Numbered from the stretch's first letter, positions 53,154 to 64,000 are shown. The stretch is DNA of 64,000 nucleotides from Erinaceus europaeus (GCF_950295315.1 NC_080166.1:99515141-99579140); one strand, 5' to 3'. Notes: generated by a model from the sequence alone, not told the origin. A program made the numbers and translations.

Positions 53154-55202
53154 TCAACTTCTATTTATGAGTGGGATCATCCCATACTTGTCTTTATCTT
53201 TCTGACTTAGCTTACTTAACATAATTACTTCTAGCTCTGTCCAAGATGGGTCAGAGAAAGTGGGTTCATTGTTCTTAATAGCTGCATAGTATTCCATTGT
53301 GTATGTATACCACAGCTTTCTCAGCCGCTCATCTGTTGCTGGGCACCTGGGTTGCTTCCAGGTTTTAGCTATTACAAATTTTGCTGCTATGAACATAGGC
53401 ATACATATATCTTTTTGGTTGCGTGTTATGGAGTTCTGGGAGTATATCCCTAGGAGAGGAATTACTGGGTCATATGGAAGGTCCATGTGTAGCCTTGTGA
53501 GAGTTCTTCAGACTTCTATCCACAGAGACTGGACCAGTTTACATTCCCACCATCAGGGCAGAAGGCTTCCTTTGTCCCCACAGCCTCTCTAGCATTTGTT
53601 GCTGCTGTCCTTTTTGATGTATGCCATTTTCATAGGGGTGAGGAGGAATCTCAGTGTTGTCTTTATTTGCATTTCTCTGACAATCAGCGACCTGGAGCAA
53701 TTTTTCATGTGTTTGTTAGCTTTTTGGATCTCTTGTGTAGTGAATGTTCTGTTCATATCCTCTGCCCATTTTTGGATGGGGTCATGTTTTTTTATTGCTA
53801 TGTTTGCTGAGCTCTTTGTATATTTTTGGTGATTAGTTTCTTGTCTGATGTATGGCATATGAAGATCTTCTCCCATTCTGTGAGGGGTCTCTTTGTTTGT
53901 GTGACAGTTTCTTTGTCTCTGCAGAAGCTTTTCAATTTGATGTAGTCCCCTTGGTTTGTTTCTGCTTTACTCTTCCTTGCATTGGGGTTTGTTTCATCAA
54001 AGATATCCTTGAGGTTTAGGTGGGAAAGTGATATACCAATGTTTTCCTCTAAGTATTTGATAGTTTCCAGTGTAACGTCCATGTCCTTGATCCATTTGGA
54101 GTTAATTTTTGTTTCTGGTGAGATAAAATGGTTCAGTTTCATTCTTCTGCATGTTTCAACCCAGTTTTACCAGCAGCACCATTTATTGAAGAGAGCCTCC
54201 TTCTTCCATTTAATACTTTGGGCCCCCTTATCAAAGATTAGATGTCCATAGGTGTGGGGGTTTAGTTCTGGGCTTTCAATTCTGTTCCACTGGTCTGTGT
54301 GCCTATTTTTGTTCCAGTACCTGGCTGTTTGGATGATGATGGCTTTATAATATAGTTTAAGGTCTGGGAGTGTGGTGCCTCCATTTCTGTTTCTTTTCCT
54401 CAAGATGGTTTTGGCAATTCTAGGTGTTTTCAGGTTCCAGATAAATGATTGTAGTTTTTGTTCTATTTTCTTAAAGAAGCATGATGGAACTTTGATGGGT
54501 ACTGCATTACATTTGTATATGGCTCTGGAGAGAATATTCATTTTGATGTTATTAATTCTTCTAATCCATGAGCATGGGATGTCTTTCCATTTCTTGGTAT
54601 CAGTTTCTGTTTCCTTGAGTAGTGGCTCATAGTTTTCACTATACAAGGCTTTCACTTCTTTGGTCAGCTTTATTCCTAGGTATTTTATTGAGTTTGCTGC
54701 AACAGTGAATGGAAGTGATTTCTGGATATCCACTTCTTTGGATTTAGTGTTTGCATAAAGAAATGCCACTGATTTTTGTACATTGATTTTGTAGCCTGAC
54801 ACCTTGCTATATTGCCTAGAACTTCCAGTAGTTTTCTGCTGGATTCTTTAGGTTTTTCTATGTATACTTTCATATCATCTTCAAAAAGTGAGAGCTTGAC
54901 TCCTTCCCTTCCAATCTGTATTCCTTTGATTTCTTTCTCTTGCCTGATTGCTATGGCAAGAACTTCCAATACTGTGTTGAAGAGTAATGGTGATAGTGGA
55001 CAGCCCTGTCTAGTCCCCGATCTGAGAGGGAATGCTTTCAGCTTCTGTCCATTGAGTATGTTGTTGGCTGTAGTTTTACTACATATGGACTTCACTGTCT
55101 TGAGGAATTTCCTGTCTATTTTCTTTTTTTGTAGAGTTTTGAGCATGAATGGGTGTTGGATTTTGTCAAAGGGTTTCTCTGTACCTATGAGATAATCATG
55201 TG

Positions 55203-55234
<32 letters not shown>

Positions 55235-55940
55235 ATGTGGTGAATGACATTGATTGACTTACATATGTTAAACTAGTCTTGCATTCCTGGGATGAATCCC
55301 ACTTGGTCCTGATGAACAATATTTTGATATACTGCTATATCTGGTTGTCCAGGATCTTGTTTAATATTTTGGTATCTATGTTCATCAGAGATATTGGTCT
55401 GTAGTTTTCCTTTCTTGTTGTTTCCCTATTTGCTTTTGGTATCAGGGTGATGTTGGCTTCATAGAAGGTGGAAAGGAATGTTCCTGTTTCTTCAATCTTG
55501 TGGAGGAGCTTTAGAAGTATGGGTATTAACTGTTTCCTGAAGGTTTTGTAGTATTTGTGAAGCCATCTGGTCCAGGACTTTTGTTTTTGGGAAGACTCTT
55601 AATAATTGATTCAATTTCCTTGTCTGTGACTGGTGCATTTAGGTTTTGTAGTTCTTCTTGATTCCATTTTGGAAAGGCATGAATTTGTAGGAATTCTTCC
55701 ATTTCTTCCAGATTCTCTAGCTTGGTGACCTATAGTTCTACGTAGTAATTTCACATTTTTTAGATTTTTTAGATTTCTGTGGTGTGATATCTCCCCTATC
55801 ATTTACAATTCTATTTATTTGAATCTTCTCCTTTTTTTTTTAGTGAGTCTGGCTAGGGGTTTGTCAACCTTGTTTATTTTTTCAAAGAACCAACATTTGG
55901 CTTAATTGATCTTTTTTATGGTTCTCTTATTTTTATGTGA
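53154..55940 (-). pseudogene. L1 ORF2, broken
   Basis: Minus-strand pieces: 54685-55146 ([14 protein letters not shown]; catalytic motif as FEDD), 54167-54802 ([16 protein letters not shown] to [15 protein letters not shown]), 53798-54142, 53589-53876 and 53154-53486 (MDLPYDPVIPLLGIY to GMIPLINRS-stop). The region 55200-55940 (start of RT and linker) is further decayed and interrupted by a T-run at about 55203-55230 that replaces a mixed sequence seen in the sister copy at 49577. Confidence 0.94.
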
Positions 55941-55941
55941 C

Positions 55942-56435
55942 TGTTGGATAGTATGCCAGCTCCCCCTGGCTTCTGTTTAACCATATGCCTATATAGGGAT
56001 AGATTTAATCCCATTCAAAGCTTTGGTCTATTTACATAAATCACTTTTACATTTACATAAAGCACCACACTCCCTCCAGGGCATTGGTGGTTTAGTGGTA
56101 GAATTCTCACCTGCTCTACCCCCTCTCCTTGTCACACCCTGATCCTCTCCTTGTCACACCCTGGTCTTCCACCAGTCACTTTTCTCTCCACCCTCTCTAT
56201 ATCACATCCTGTTTCCACCCAACTTGGAGAGTATAAAAACAACTGCTCTTCTGATTAAAGACACTTGGAAATTGCTTTCTGGCTCTGAGAGTTCCAGAGT
56301 GTATCTCCTGCGAAGTTAGGGCAGCACGAGTTCCTGATCCCTCTCCCACGCAGCAGTCTAGATCGGCTCCAGTTGAGTTCTCTCCAACCCAGAGAGCACT
56401 AGCTCGGGAAGAAGTACCCTCAGGCTATCCCGGCA
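55942..56435 (+). mobile_element. Solo LTR of an endogenous retrovirus, 494 bp, 6-bp target duplication
   Basis: Begins TGTTGG and ends CCGGCA, short imperfect inverted termini. TGTGAC flanks it at 55936-55941 and 56436-56441; a 6-bp duplication is usual for class II (ERVK/IAP-like) elements, but sequence assignment was not possible. TATAAAAA is at 56232-56239 and ATTAAA at 56254-56259. No internal retroviral genes are present, so this is a recombined solo LTR. It sits at the 5' edge of the L1 at 51655. The upstream part contains a tRNA-Gly half (56081-56114) and a doubled CTCCTTGTCACACCCTG motif. Confidence 0.85.
56081..56114 (+). other. 34-nt tRNA-Gly(GCC) 5' half inside the LTR
   Basis: GCATTGGTGGTTTAGTGG followed by TAGAATTCTCACCTGC equals the first 34 nt of tRNA-Gly-GCC except two transitions. 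It stops in the anticodon loop; no T arm follows. Not a tRNA gene. Confidence 0.85.
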
Positions 56436-56441
56436 TGTGAC

Positions 56442-58082
56442 TATTATTTTTAATAAATATGATGACTTTCATTTTTATTTTGAAAAGCTTGATTTAAAAG
56501 TTATTTCAATTTCAGCTTTAAGAATCACAATAAAGTATTTATAATTTTCTGGATTATGTGGTTCATCACATTGATATTCAAATATTTATAGTATACCCTG
56601 TTTCTTAATTCTTCATTTTCTTGGAAAATATAATTTTATAATCAAACAATTTGCTAACACAAAATTGATAATCATTCCATCTTCAGGACAATGCAAAAAG
56701 ATTATTTAGTGTATAAAGGCATTGAGATAATATCAAGAACCAAGGGGGAAATGAAGTGTGAAGAATAGAATCAGGTTTGGGGTAGAAATTTTAGTGTAGT
56801 ATATAGACATGCTGATTTTCAGTGATGTATATCTGAAACTTCTATACTTCTTCAATGCTCCAGTACTTTGCTGAAAAAGATCTTGAAAATTAAAAAATAT
56901 ATATCAGTTCCAAATCAGGTTTACATGGGCTGCATTCAACTGTAGGAAAGGTTTTCAGGAAGCAGATACCTGTTTTGCCATGATGGTAACAAAAAGCTGC
57001 AGATGTTCAGTTCAGAATGGAGTCTGAGACAAGAAGTTCAAGTTGATGAGATAAATAAAAAAAATGATAATTTGAAAAACAAGATGTCAGGATTTCCTGA
57101 CCCAAGAACAGAAAAGATAGGTCAGGGTATGAAGAACAGTGCTTTTTGTTGTGTTAAATGTTTTTTAGTTTCTAGTGGCTGAGGGAAAATAAAAGTCTGT
57201 GCTACTCACTGGCAGACTTACTTATATTCCACACTGATGTGTTTACTTCCAGCTCTTAATGATGGGGCTGAAGCCCTAGAATTCAGTAGTGCCATTAGAT
57301 TAACAATGTCACCCAGGGAATATATTAATGTCAACCTCCATTTCTCTGCAGAGAAATCACCTCATTCTGAATTCCTGCTAAGCATCTTTGTTTTTTGTGA
57401 GCTGTGCTGTTCAGAAATACTCAGTTGACAATGGAGAAAGATAAAAACTTCCACATTATCCACTTTTTTTTTTCTGATCAAAGAGACATAAACCTGAATG
57501 TTTCTTGAGCTTGTAATAGGTGACCTTTGTTGTCTGACAGGAAAATTAGACACTGCCTATTTTTCTATTTGGCTTAATAATGTATGTGAGGTAGCAATGC
57601 TCAGTAGACAAAACTGACTGGTGATTTCCTTTCTAGATGACCCATTAAAACTGGCTGAAGATAATGAATTCATTCATCACTTATGACTAAGTGTATGTCC
57701 CCTGCATGCACTCAGGATAATAGTATTTTAGAATGAAGGGTATTAAAATCATCAGATAAATCTAACATTACTGGGCAAAGTCATTTTACAACGATCATTC
57801 AGAGGTCATCTTTATGCACATTCATACCCGTTCCCAACTGGTGAAGACCTAAAATTGGAGAAGAGCGCAGGATAAGAAGCAATTTCCTTGAAGTGACATT
57901 CGTGTTTTTCGGTTATTATGTTGTTCAGTCTTTTCTAGAGAAAGAGACAGGCATACATAATTGAGTGCTTCTTGATTCTATTTTTGTAAACATTTTTCTG
58001 ATTTGCATAAATTGAACATTTCTAAACTTGATTAATATTAAGTCCCAGAAGGCATAATATTGAACTAGAATAAAGCCTAATT
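56442..58082. other. Single-copy block, about 1.6 kb
   Basis: No transposon recognised. 57140-57660 is of mixed composition and may be conserved non-coding DNA. A 63-codon ORF (57237-57428) has no domain and no splice context. Confidence 0.5.
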
Positions 58083-58208
58083 TATTTATTTTTACTAAAT
58101 CACCATTCAGCCCTGGTTTAGGGTGGTGCAAGGGGATTGAACCTGGGATCTTGGAGCTGTAGGCATGGAAATCATTTTGCATAACCATTATACTATCTCC
58201 CCTGCCCC
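58083..58208 (-). mobile_element. SINE family C, reverse copy
   Basis: TTTATTTTTACTAAATCACC, CCCTGGTTTAGGGTGG, TTGAACCTGGGATCTTGG, TTTTGCATAACCATTATAC. Confidence 0.83.
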
Positions 58209-58317
58209 AGATTAGAACTGCAGTATGACAAAGAACAGGAGGGTTTATATAGCTCCAAGAAAAGCTTTCTTTTGTTAGGATGTAGGTTGTTTCTATTTTA
58301 TTTGAGAGTCTGCAATT

Positions 58318-58505
58318 TACTAAGTAAATAACTTTGCACCAGGCATTAGTCATTTTCTGCCTCAGTTTCCTCAACTATAAACAAGGTAATGTGTATGAGA
58401 CTGAGATGAAATTAAGTGTGCTTATATAGGTAGAATATTTATTTTAGTGCCTGCCACTTAGCAAGACCTCAACAGAAATTAATATGACATTCTTATTATT
58501 ATGTT
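58318..58505 (+). repeat. MIR (mammalian-wide interspersed repeat)
   Basis: CTGCCTCAGTTTCCTCAAC is the MIR core; GTGCCTGCCACTTAGCAAG and CTTATTATTAT follow at the right distance for the MIR 3' end. Confidence 0.85.
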
Positions 58506-58781
58506 TTGACTGGGAATATAAATAACAGTATTGATTAAATATGGTTTGTGTTTCTTTTTTTTCTTTGACTTTGAATTTACTATAAAATGTTCTCTAATCC
58601 AACTTCCACTTCTCTCTTATCAGTCAGGTATCAGAGCCCTCTTGATAAGATGCTAGAAAAATCTCGTTTAGTTCAACTAACATATGTCATTTAGGAAACT
58701 AGTGGTCTTCGAAGCATAATAGTAGATTTAGTGTGTGCTAGGGATAAAGATGTCTGGATTGACCATAAACCTCTTTTGTCA
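58506..58781. other. Single-copy sequence
   Basis: Nothing recognised. Confidence 0.5.
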
Positions 58782-58902
58782 ACTTTTTATTATTACCTTT
58801 ATTTGTTATTGGATAGTAACAGCCAGAAATTGAGAGGGAATGGGATGATAGAGAGTCATGAAAATCTGTTACATAAACCACTGTGCTATTTCCTCTGGCC
58901 AA
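58782..58902 (-). repeat. SINE remnant
   Basis: TTATTATTACCTTTATTTG, TTGGATAGTAACAGCCAG, AAATTGAGAGGG, then family C-like text ATAAACCACTGTGC. Two SINEs may be fused by deletion. Confidence 0.6.
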
Positions 58903-59035
58903 ATTTGGCATATTTTAGGAATTTTGTGATGACTTCTTGGACTCCATAAGAATAAGGCTAGTTGGTTTTCTTGAGTATTCTTAACCAAAATAGCAAACAG
59001 TTATCATACCCAAAGTTCACTTCAAAGAGAAAAAT

Positions 59036-59037
<2 letters not shown>

Positions 59038-59072
<35 letters not shown>
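59038..59072. repeat. (CT)n microsatellite
   Basis: About 17 CT units. Confidence 0.95.
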
Positions 59073-59075
<3 letters not shown>

Positions 59076-59169
59076 GTAGGTAAACTTATTAGAATATCCC
59101 TGCAAGAACCACCCATCCAATCATGTCTTCTACCAAAATAACATTCACTCATAATGGAAAGTTGACAGA

Positions 59170-59335
59170 AGGGGCTGGGTGGTGGTGCACCTGATTGAGC
59201 ACACATGCTACAATGCACAAAGGCACTTAAGGTCCCCATCTGCAGGGGAAAAGCTTTGCGAGTAGTGAAGTAGTGTTACAGGTATCTCTCTGTCTGTCTT
59301 CCTCTCTTATTATCCCATTCACTCTCAATTTATGA
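59170..59335 (+). mobile_element. SINE family D, forward copy
   Basis: GGGGCTGGGTGGTGGTGCACC, CTACAATGCACAAAGGCAC, CATCTGCAGGGGAAAAGC, CTCTGTCTGTCTTCC. Confidence 0.87.
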
Positions 59336-59352
59336 CGGTTACTGTCCAGTAC

Positions 59353-59657
59353 TATTTTACTTTACTTTATTTTGCCTCCAGGATCATTACTGGGCATCAG
59401 TGCTGTCACTGTGAAGCCACTGCTTGTGGTGGCCATTTTTTTTCATTTATTGATAGGGCAGACAGAGATTGAGGGGGGAGAGGGAGATAGAGAGGGAGAG
59501 AGAAATATAGACACCTGCAGACCTGCTACCTGGTTTTTATCTTGTGAGGCATTCTCCCTGTAGGTGGAGAGCTGGGGGCTCAAACCTGGATCCTTGATCA
59601 GGTCCTTGTGTATAGTCCTATGTGTGCTTAACTGGTTGTGCCACACCCTGCCCCTGG
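59353..59657 (-). mobile_element. Hedgehog-type SINE (long form)
   Basis: TTTGCCTCCAGGATCATTAC, CACTGCTTGTGGTGGCC, GGGGCTCAAACCTGGATCC, TGTGCCACACCCTGCCCC. Reverse, moderately old. Confidence 0.88.
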
Positions 59658-60262
59658 GAAAGAGATTGTATACAAAGATTTTAGTCATTTAAATGTAAAA
59701 CTTCTCTAGAAATAGAGAAAGAGTTTGGATGACCAAAGAATTAGTTGCTTCTGATCAATCATTATAACCTTAGCTTAAATCTACTCATTTAAATAAAGTT
59801 GATTCAAATAAACAGATGGTCTCAAAAACTAAAATATCCTTCCTTATGCCTGGCCTGCTTCCCTGTGTTAACATATCTTGATAGAAAGGAATAAAAAATG
59901 AGTTGTCTGTGGGCTTTAGGGTTTCTTATATTGTAAAATTGAAGGAAGTGATGCTAATTCAGCATGAACTATTTCCTTCTAGACACTCTTTGCCTCCTTG
60001 TCTGCATTTTGATTCTATTACTATTTATATGAGTGCCACAGGGTTCTCAACCCAGTTGGCAGTTTTAAAGTTTCATTCTTAAAAATGAAAATGTTGACAC
60101 ATTCAACAGAGCTAAATATTTATTGTTGGAAAATCGATCAGAGAAAAATCATTTAAATTCATTACTCACCATGCCCCTGAGCTGTAGTGCTACTGTATAA
60201 AATGCGAAACTAAGAATACCATTTGCAAAAACTATAATTTGGGTTTAGAATTCAGAACAATG
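59658..60262. other. Single-copy AT-rich sequence
   Basis: Nothing recognised. Confidence 0.5.
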
Positions 60263-60453
60263 AATGCACTTTTTATATATATTTATTTTTATTAGTGATT
60301 TAATAATAGTTTATAAAGTTATGAGATAACAGGGGTATAATTTTCTACACCGTTCCCACCACCGGAGTTCAGTGTCCCCATTTCCTCCAGTAGAAACTGC
60401 AATAGTTTTCCCAAAGTCTCAGATGTGAGTTGACTATTATTTCTATAATTATC

Positions 60454-60459
60454 TATCTA

Positions 60460-60521
<62 letters not shown>

Positions 60522-60550
60522 TCTGTATCTGTATCTATATCTATCTATCT
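60454..60550. repeat. (TA)n / (ATCT)n microsatellite
   Basis: ATCTATCTATCT, CTCTCTCT, about 16 TA units, ACACACATATAT and TCTATCTATCT in sequence. Confidence 0.95.
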
Positions 60551-61687
60551 GCATTGCCTTCTGCTCCTTTCCAAGTCAAACATACCCCTATTGCTACTTT
60601 TGAATGTCCTTCCTTTTTTTCTCTCCTCTCTCTGGGTCCTGATGGAATTGGAGTTCAGAATCCTGTGGTCATTTTCTTCTAACACTTCTCCCCCTTTGGG
60701 AGTATAGACCAAAATTCTTTATGGTTTACATGAGAGTTCTGACTTCTGAATTTGCTTCTGTGCTGGACATGGCCATTGGCAGGTCACTTCATACCCCCAT
60801 CCTGTTTCTATGGTTCTCTAGTGGGGTAGAGCTCTGGAGAGGTGAGTTTCTAGGACACATTGATGAGGTCATCTGTCTAGGGAAGTCAGGATAGAATCCT
60901 GATAGCATCTGCAACTTGGTGTCAGAAATGCAGTAAGATATACAGTAAAGCAGGACTAAACAATAAACAGGAGCCAAAAAGTAGGAAAAGAGCAGATGAC
61001 AATAGGGATCTTAGGGTGGAGAGAAGCTAGGAATGTATTTTAGGTATGTTCCTAAGGGCCAATGACATTGGTAACTTTTGTTTGAGTTTGATAGCTAACA
61101 TGCAAGTGGACTAAAAATTTTGTCTGGAAAGATGTAGTCAAAGTTGAGAATAGGGCTAGAAAGTTAGATTAGGGCAGAGAGTAACTCCCAAACGTGAAGA
61201 AAGTATATAGATACCATTGTTTACCCCATCAGTCTGACTCAGGGCCCATATTTAGCCTAGGAGACTTTGTAACCTTTGAGTCACTGTCAATCTGAGCTTG
61301 CAGTCACTGGTCATCACTGGCAACATTCTAGGCTGCACTCATTTTAGGACCATTCTTCCTTAAGTGGCAGAGTAGGCTGACTTAACCTCTCTTGGAGAGT
61401 GAAACAGTCCTTATCATTGTCTTACCTATAGTGAGGTCAAGGTTCTAGAGAGACCCACAAGAGGGCTTATGATGATGTTTCTGATGGAAGTGACCTGTGA
61501 TGGTGGATAGAGGGATCCATCAAATCTATGTGGGCATTTAAGGATTCTCTGACTAGAGCTCCAGATGATGGGTTGATCTTGTATTGACCAAAAAGGCCAT
61601 TATTAAGTGAGCCAGTCTCTTGCCCTCATCCAATTTTGTGGTCCTTCGTAGACTTTCTCCTAGTTGTTAAAATGTTGAGTGTCATTT

Positions 61688-61914
61688 TTTAAAAGATTTC
61701 TATTGAGAATTTTTTATTATCTTTATTTATTTATTAGATACACTTAGAAATCGAGAGGGAAGGGGTTGGTAGAGAGGAGCAGAGGCAGAGATATCTGTAG
61801 CACTGCTTCATCACTTGCAAAGCTACCCCCCTATTGGTGGGGGCCAGAAGTTTGAGTTTGGGTCCTTGTGAATTGTAACAGGTGTGCTCAAACAGGTGTG
61901 TCACCACTTGGCCC
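61688..61914 (-). mobile_element. SINE family D with 12-bp target duplication
   Basis: TTATCTTTATTTATTTATTAG, TTAGAAATCGAGAGGGAAGG, CACTGCTTCATCACTTGC, GTGTCACCACTTGGCCC. TGAGTGTCATTT at 61676-61687 and 61915-61926. Confidence 0.93.
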
Positions 61915-62789
61915 TGAGTGTCATTTGTTGTATTCATATTGGTACAAGGTTTATGGGGTTTGGCATCAAGGAGAAAATAAACAGGGGATTTTAGTAGAGT
62001 CTAAGTTAACTTTAAGTTTATTGCACTTACTTGTTTAATGATTATGATAAAGGTTGTCATAGGGACAATGATTATTCTTTAGTTGATATATATATTTTAG
62101 CAGTATATCAACTGAACAATTGTATACAGTGTTTATTCTAAAGATTATTGAGGGGTGACAATAATGCTGGTACTGTCAGAAAAGATTAGATTTATCTTTC
62201 TTTTGTGTAGTTATTTGAGTAGATAAGATGATTGAGGCAAGTGAAGTAGAGGGTATGAGAGGAGACTGAGTAGGCCTAAGTAGTAAAGATTGGATTAGAC
62301 TATTTGTGATGCCTTCTTCTGGCCTTTATACTTGCTTTCTGAGATTATTAGACATAAGTCCAATCACTCAGAAGTATTGAACACTTTTACTTTGAGGAAT
62401 ATAGCTGCCCATAACTTATGCATATGTGTATATGTGTACCCAGTGTCCCAGGCCCTAGCCTTTATCTAGAGTCTGTAACTTTGTTAGAGAGTACACCATT
62501 TGAAATGGAACTAGGTAGTCCCATGTGTTCAGAAAGGTCTCATCAGATTATCGGAGTTGGAAGGTTGACATATCAGGCTTGGCATCTCTAGATACAATCA
62601 GAAGCAAAAAGGCAGTGGCATCTGGTTGCACTGATTTAGTTGAGGTCAGCAGAGGCACTATAGTAGGATAAGGAATCAAGAGAAGAGGCATCAAGAAATA
62701 CAGGTAGAGTCCAGAGGCTCAAGGATTGGGAGAAATAAGGATTTTAAGGAGAATGGAGAAGGATGCACTTTGTAATGCACTTTTATAAA

Positions 62790-62868
62790 AATATATATAT
62801 ATATATTTGCCTCTAAGGTTATCACTGCGGCTCTATACTGGCACTATGAATCCACTGCTCCTGGCAGC
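62790..62868 (-). mobile_element. 3' module of a hedgehog-type SINE, cut by an L1 tail
   Basis: TTTGCCTCTAAGGTTATCAC, GCACTATGAATCCACTGCTCC, GGCAGCCATTTTTT. The rest of the SINE would lie beyond the L1 tail, outside the window. Confidence 0.85.
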
Positions 62869-64000
62869 CATTTTTTTTTTTTTAATTTAAGAAAGGAGAC
62901 ATTAACAAAACCATAGGATAAGAGGGGTACAGTTCCACACAATTCCCACCATCCGATCTCCATATCCCATCCCCTCCCCTCCCCTGATAGCTTTCCTATT
63001 CTCTATCCCTCTGGGAGTTGTGCGTTGCAGAAGGTGGAAGGTCTGGCTTCTGTAATTGCTTTCCCGCTGAACATGGGCATTGACTGGTCCATCCATACTC
63101 CCAGTCTGCCTCTCTCTTTCCCTAGTAGGGTGGGTCTTTGGGGAAGTGGAGCTCCAGTACACATTGGTGGGATCGTCTACCCAGGGAAGTCTGGTCAGCA
63201 TCCTGCTGGCATCCGGAACCTGGTGGCTGAAAAGAGAGTTAACATACAAAGTCAAACAAATTGTTGAACGACCATGGACCTACAGACTGGAGTAGTGCAG
63301 ATGAAGTGTTGGGAGGTATTCCCTGCAGGCTCTTGTGTACTTCAGCTTACAGGTATATATTTTTCCCTAGTTTATGGGCACGTGTGAACATATGCTCTAT
63401 CTCAGGGGACCTTGACTATATCTAGGTTTGGGGACTTTATTGGGGAGTGGAACACCTGGAATGGAATTAGAGAATACTATGCAAGGAAAGGTCTCACCTG
63501 AGTGATGAAGCTGAAGGGTTGTCATTCCACACCTGAAGTCTCTGGACACAGTCTGAAGTGAAGCATGGTGGGGTGGCACTCGTTGCATTGATTGGGTTGT
63601 GATCCGTGGATGCAATATTATTTGATTTGGATTGAGAGAAGCATGCAAGAAAGTGGGCCTCACCTTAAGGTTCTAGGACTGGGGGAAATATAGGCTCTAT
63701 AGTGGAAATATGAGGTTCCTGTTGTCTTAGGGTTCAAGAAGACAATGGATAGTTATTGATATCATCACATTATTTGGTGATTGGGTTAACTTTGGAAAAT
63801 CCCTTTGATAGGGTTTGGGGTATAATACCCAGCATCTTGTATATAGCTGTGCTACCTGTTGCTTCTGTTCTCCCTGGTCTAGGCTTTTGAGAGAGTCAAC
63901 ATATCAAAGACTCAGCCTATGTATTTAAAAAGACTCTGTGTTTTAAGAAGTTCTAGACATATGATCAATTTTTCCCTAAATAGTGGTTTATATGTTTACA
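62869..64000 (-). mobile_element. Young L1 3' UTR tail, continues past the window end
   Basis: TTTAATTTAAGAAAGGAGAC end, ACAAAACCATAGGATAAGAGG, GGGCATTGACTGGTCC, GGTGGCTGAAAAGAGAG and on to AAAGACTCAGCCTATG at the edge. The same UTR type as 46185-47506, with somewhat more divergence. A 117-codon frame is open at 62902-63255. Confidence 0.92.

Larger units (their letters stand above)
51655..55940 (-). mobile_element. L1 retrotransposon with the longer 3' UTR, 5'-truncated
   Basis: 3' UTR 51655-53153, broken ORF2 53154-55940. The UTR includes a block (51655-52250) shared with 61240-61700 and missing in the young type. A 70-bp stretch with CCTGATATAGATGACCAG is tandemly duplicated at 51907-52015. 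The poly(A) end is not evident; the left limit is where UTR homology begins. The 5' end at about 55935 was then hit by an LTR. Confidence 0.9.
60275..62773 (-). mobile_element. Old L1 tail consisting only of a long 3' UTR
   Basis: Begins at TTATTTTTATTAGTGATTT, ACAGGGGTATAATTTTC, CCCACCACCGGAGTTC, then GGGAGTATAGACC, GCAACTTGGTGTCAG and the long block shared with 33.3-33.9 and 51.7-52.2 kb, up to TCAAGGATTGGGAGAAATAAGG. AATGCACTTTT flanks it at 60263-60273 and 62774-62784. Without the nested SINE about 2.27 kb of UTR are present, with no ORF2 text. A (TA)n/(ATCT)n microsatellite lies at 60454-60550. Confidence 0.88.

Noticed and set aside
56081..56114. A functional tRNA-Gly gene
   Set aside because: Only the 5' half is present; there is no anticodon stem closure, T arm or terminator.
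60454..60550. Origin or matrix-attachment region in the TA-rich tract
   Set aside because: A simple microsatellite within an L1 tail; nothing specific supports function.

Overview
This window is mammalian nuclear DNA made almost entirely of retrotransposons. The source is most likely a hedgehog (Erinaceus or a close relative). The commonest repeat is a tRNA-derived SINE with a clear pol III box A (TGGCGCAGTGGG) and box B, a tail of CAACAA/AATAAA units and an optional 3' module ending in CCTGGAGGCAAA. From memory this is the abundant erinaceid SINE (ERI type); no search was run. Ancient repeats shared by all placental mammals (MIR, L2, MLT1, MER5A, a hAT-Charlie element) fit that placing. I see no host protein-coding exon, no functional tRNA or rRNA gene and no CpG island. 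The only coding sequences are LINE-1 (L1) ORF1 and ORF2, mostly broken.

Layout. 1-2578 is the 3' part of a minus-strand L1. 2.6-8.2 kb is mostly single-copy sequence with an MLT1 LTR, an L1 tail and SINEs. 8.26-11.69 kb holds two near-identical L1 3' UTR tails in opposite orientation. 12-19 kb is single-copy sequence with SINEs. 19.6-24.7 kb is an ancient L1 broken up by younger insertions. 25.7-29.2 kb holds a SINE whose tail was invaded by a plus-strand L1 with a complete 5' UTR and an open 304-codon ORF1. 29-43 kb is SINEs, old L1 tails, a long single-copy block (34.1-35.45 kb) that looks like conserved regulatory DNA, and a truncated 7SK pseudogene at 39.1 kb. 43.9-45.6 kb is the 5' half of a second L1. 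46.0-51.2 kb is a nest in which a 4.5-kb L1 sits inside an older L1-derived element that looks like a spliced L1 RNA copied back into DNA. 51.7-55.9 kb is another minus-strand L1, followed by a 494-bp solo LTR. 56.4-64 kb is single-copy sequence, SINEs and two L1 3' UTR tails.

How the parts relate. The L1 lineage supplied the enzymes that moved nearly everything else. SINE, 7SK and unknown-RNA insertions carry 11-18 bp target-site duplications (TSDs) of L1 type. Comparing copies shows that the lineage's 3' UTR changed: old copies have at least 2.5 kb of 3' UTR, young ones about 1.32 kb. The least-explained items are a 192-bp structured insertion with its own target duplication between L1 ORF1 and ORF2, the spliced-L1 candidate, and a 34-nt tRNA-Gly 5' half embedded in the solo LTR.
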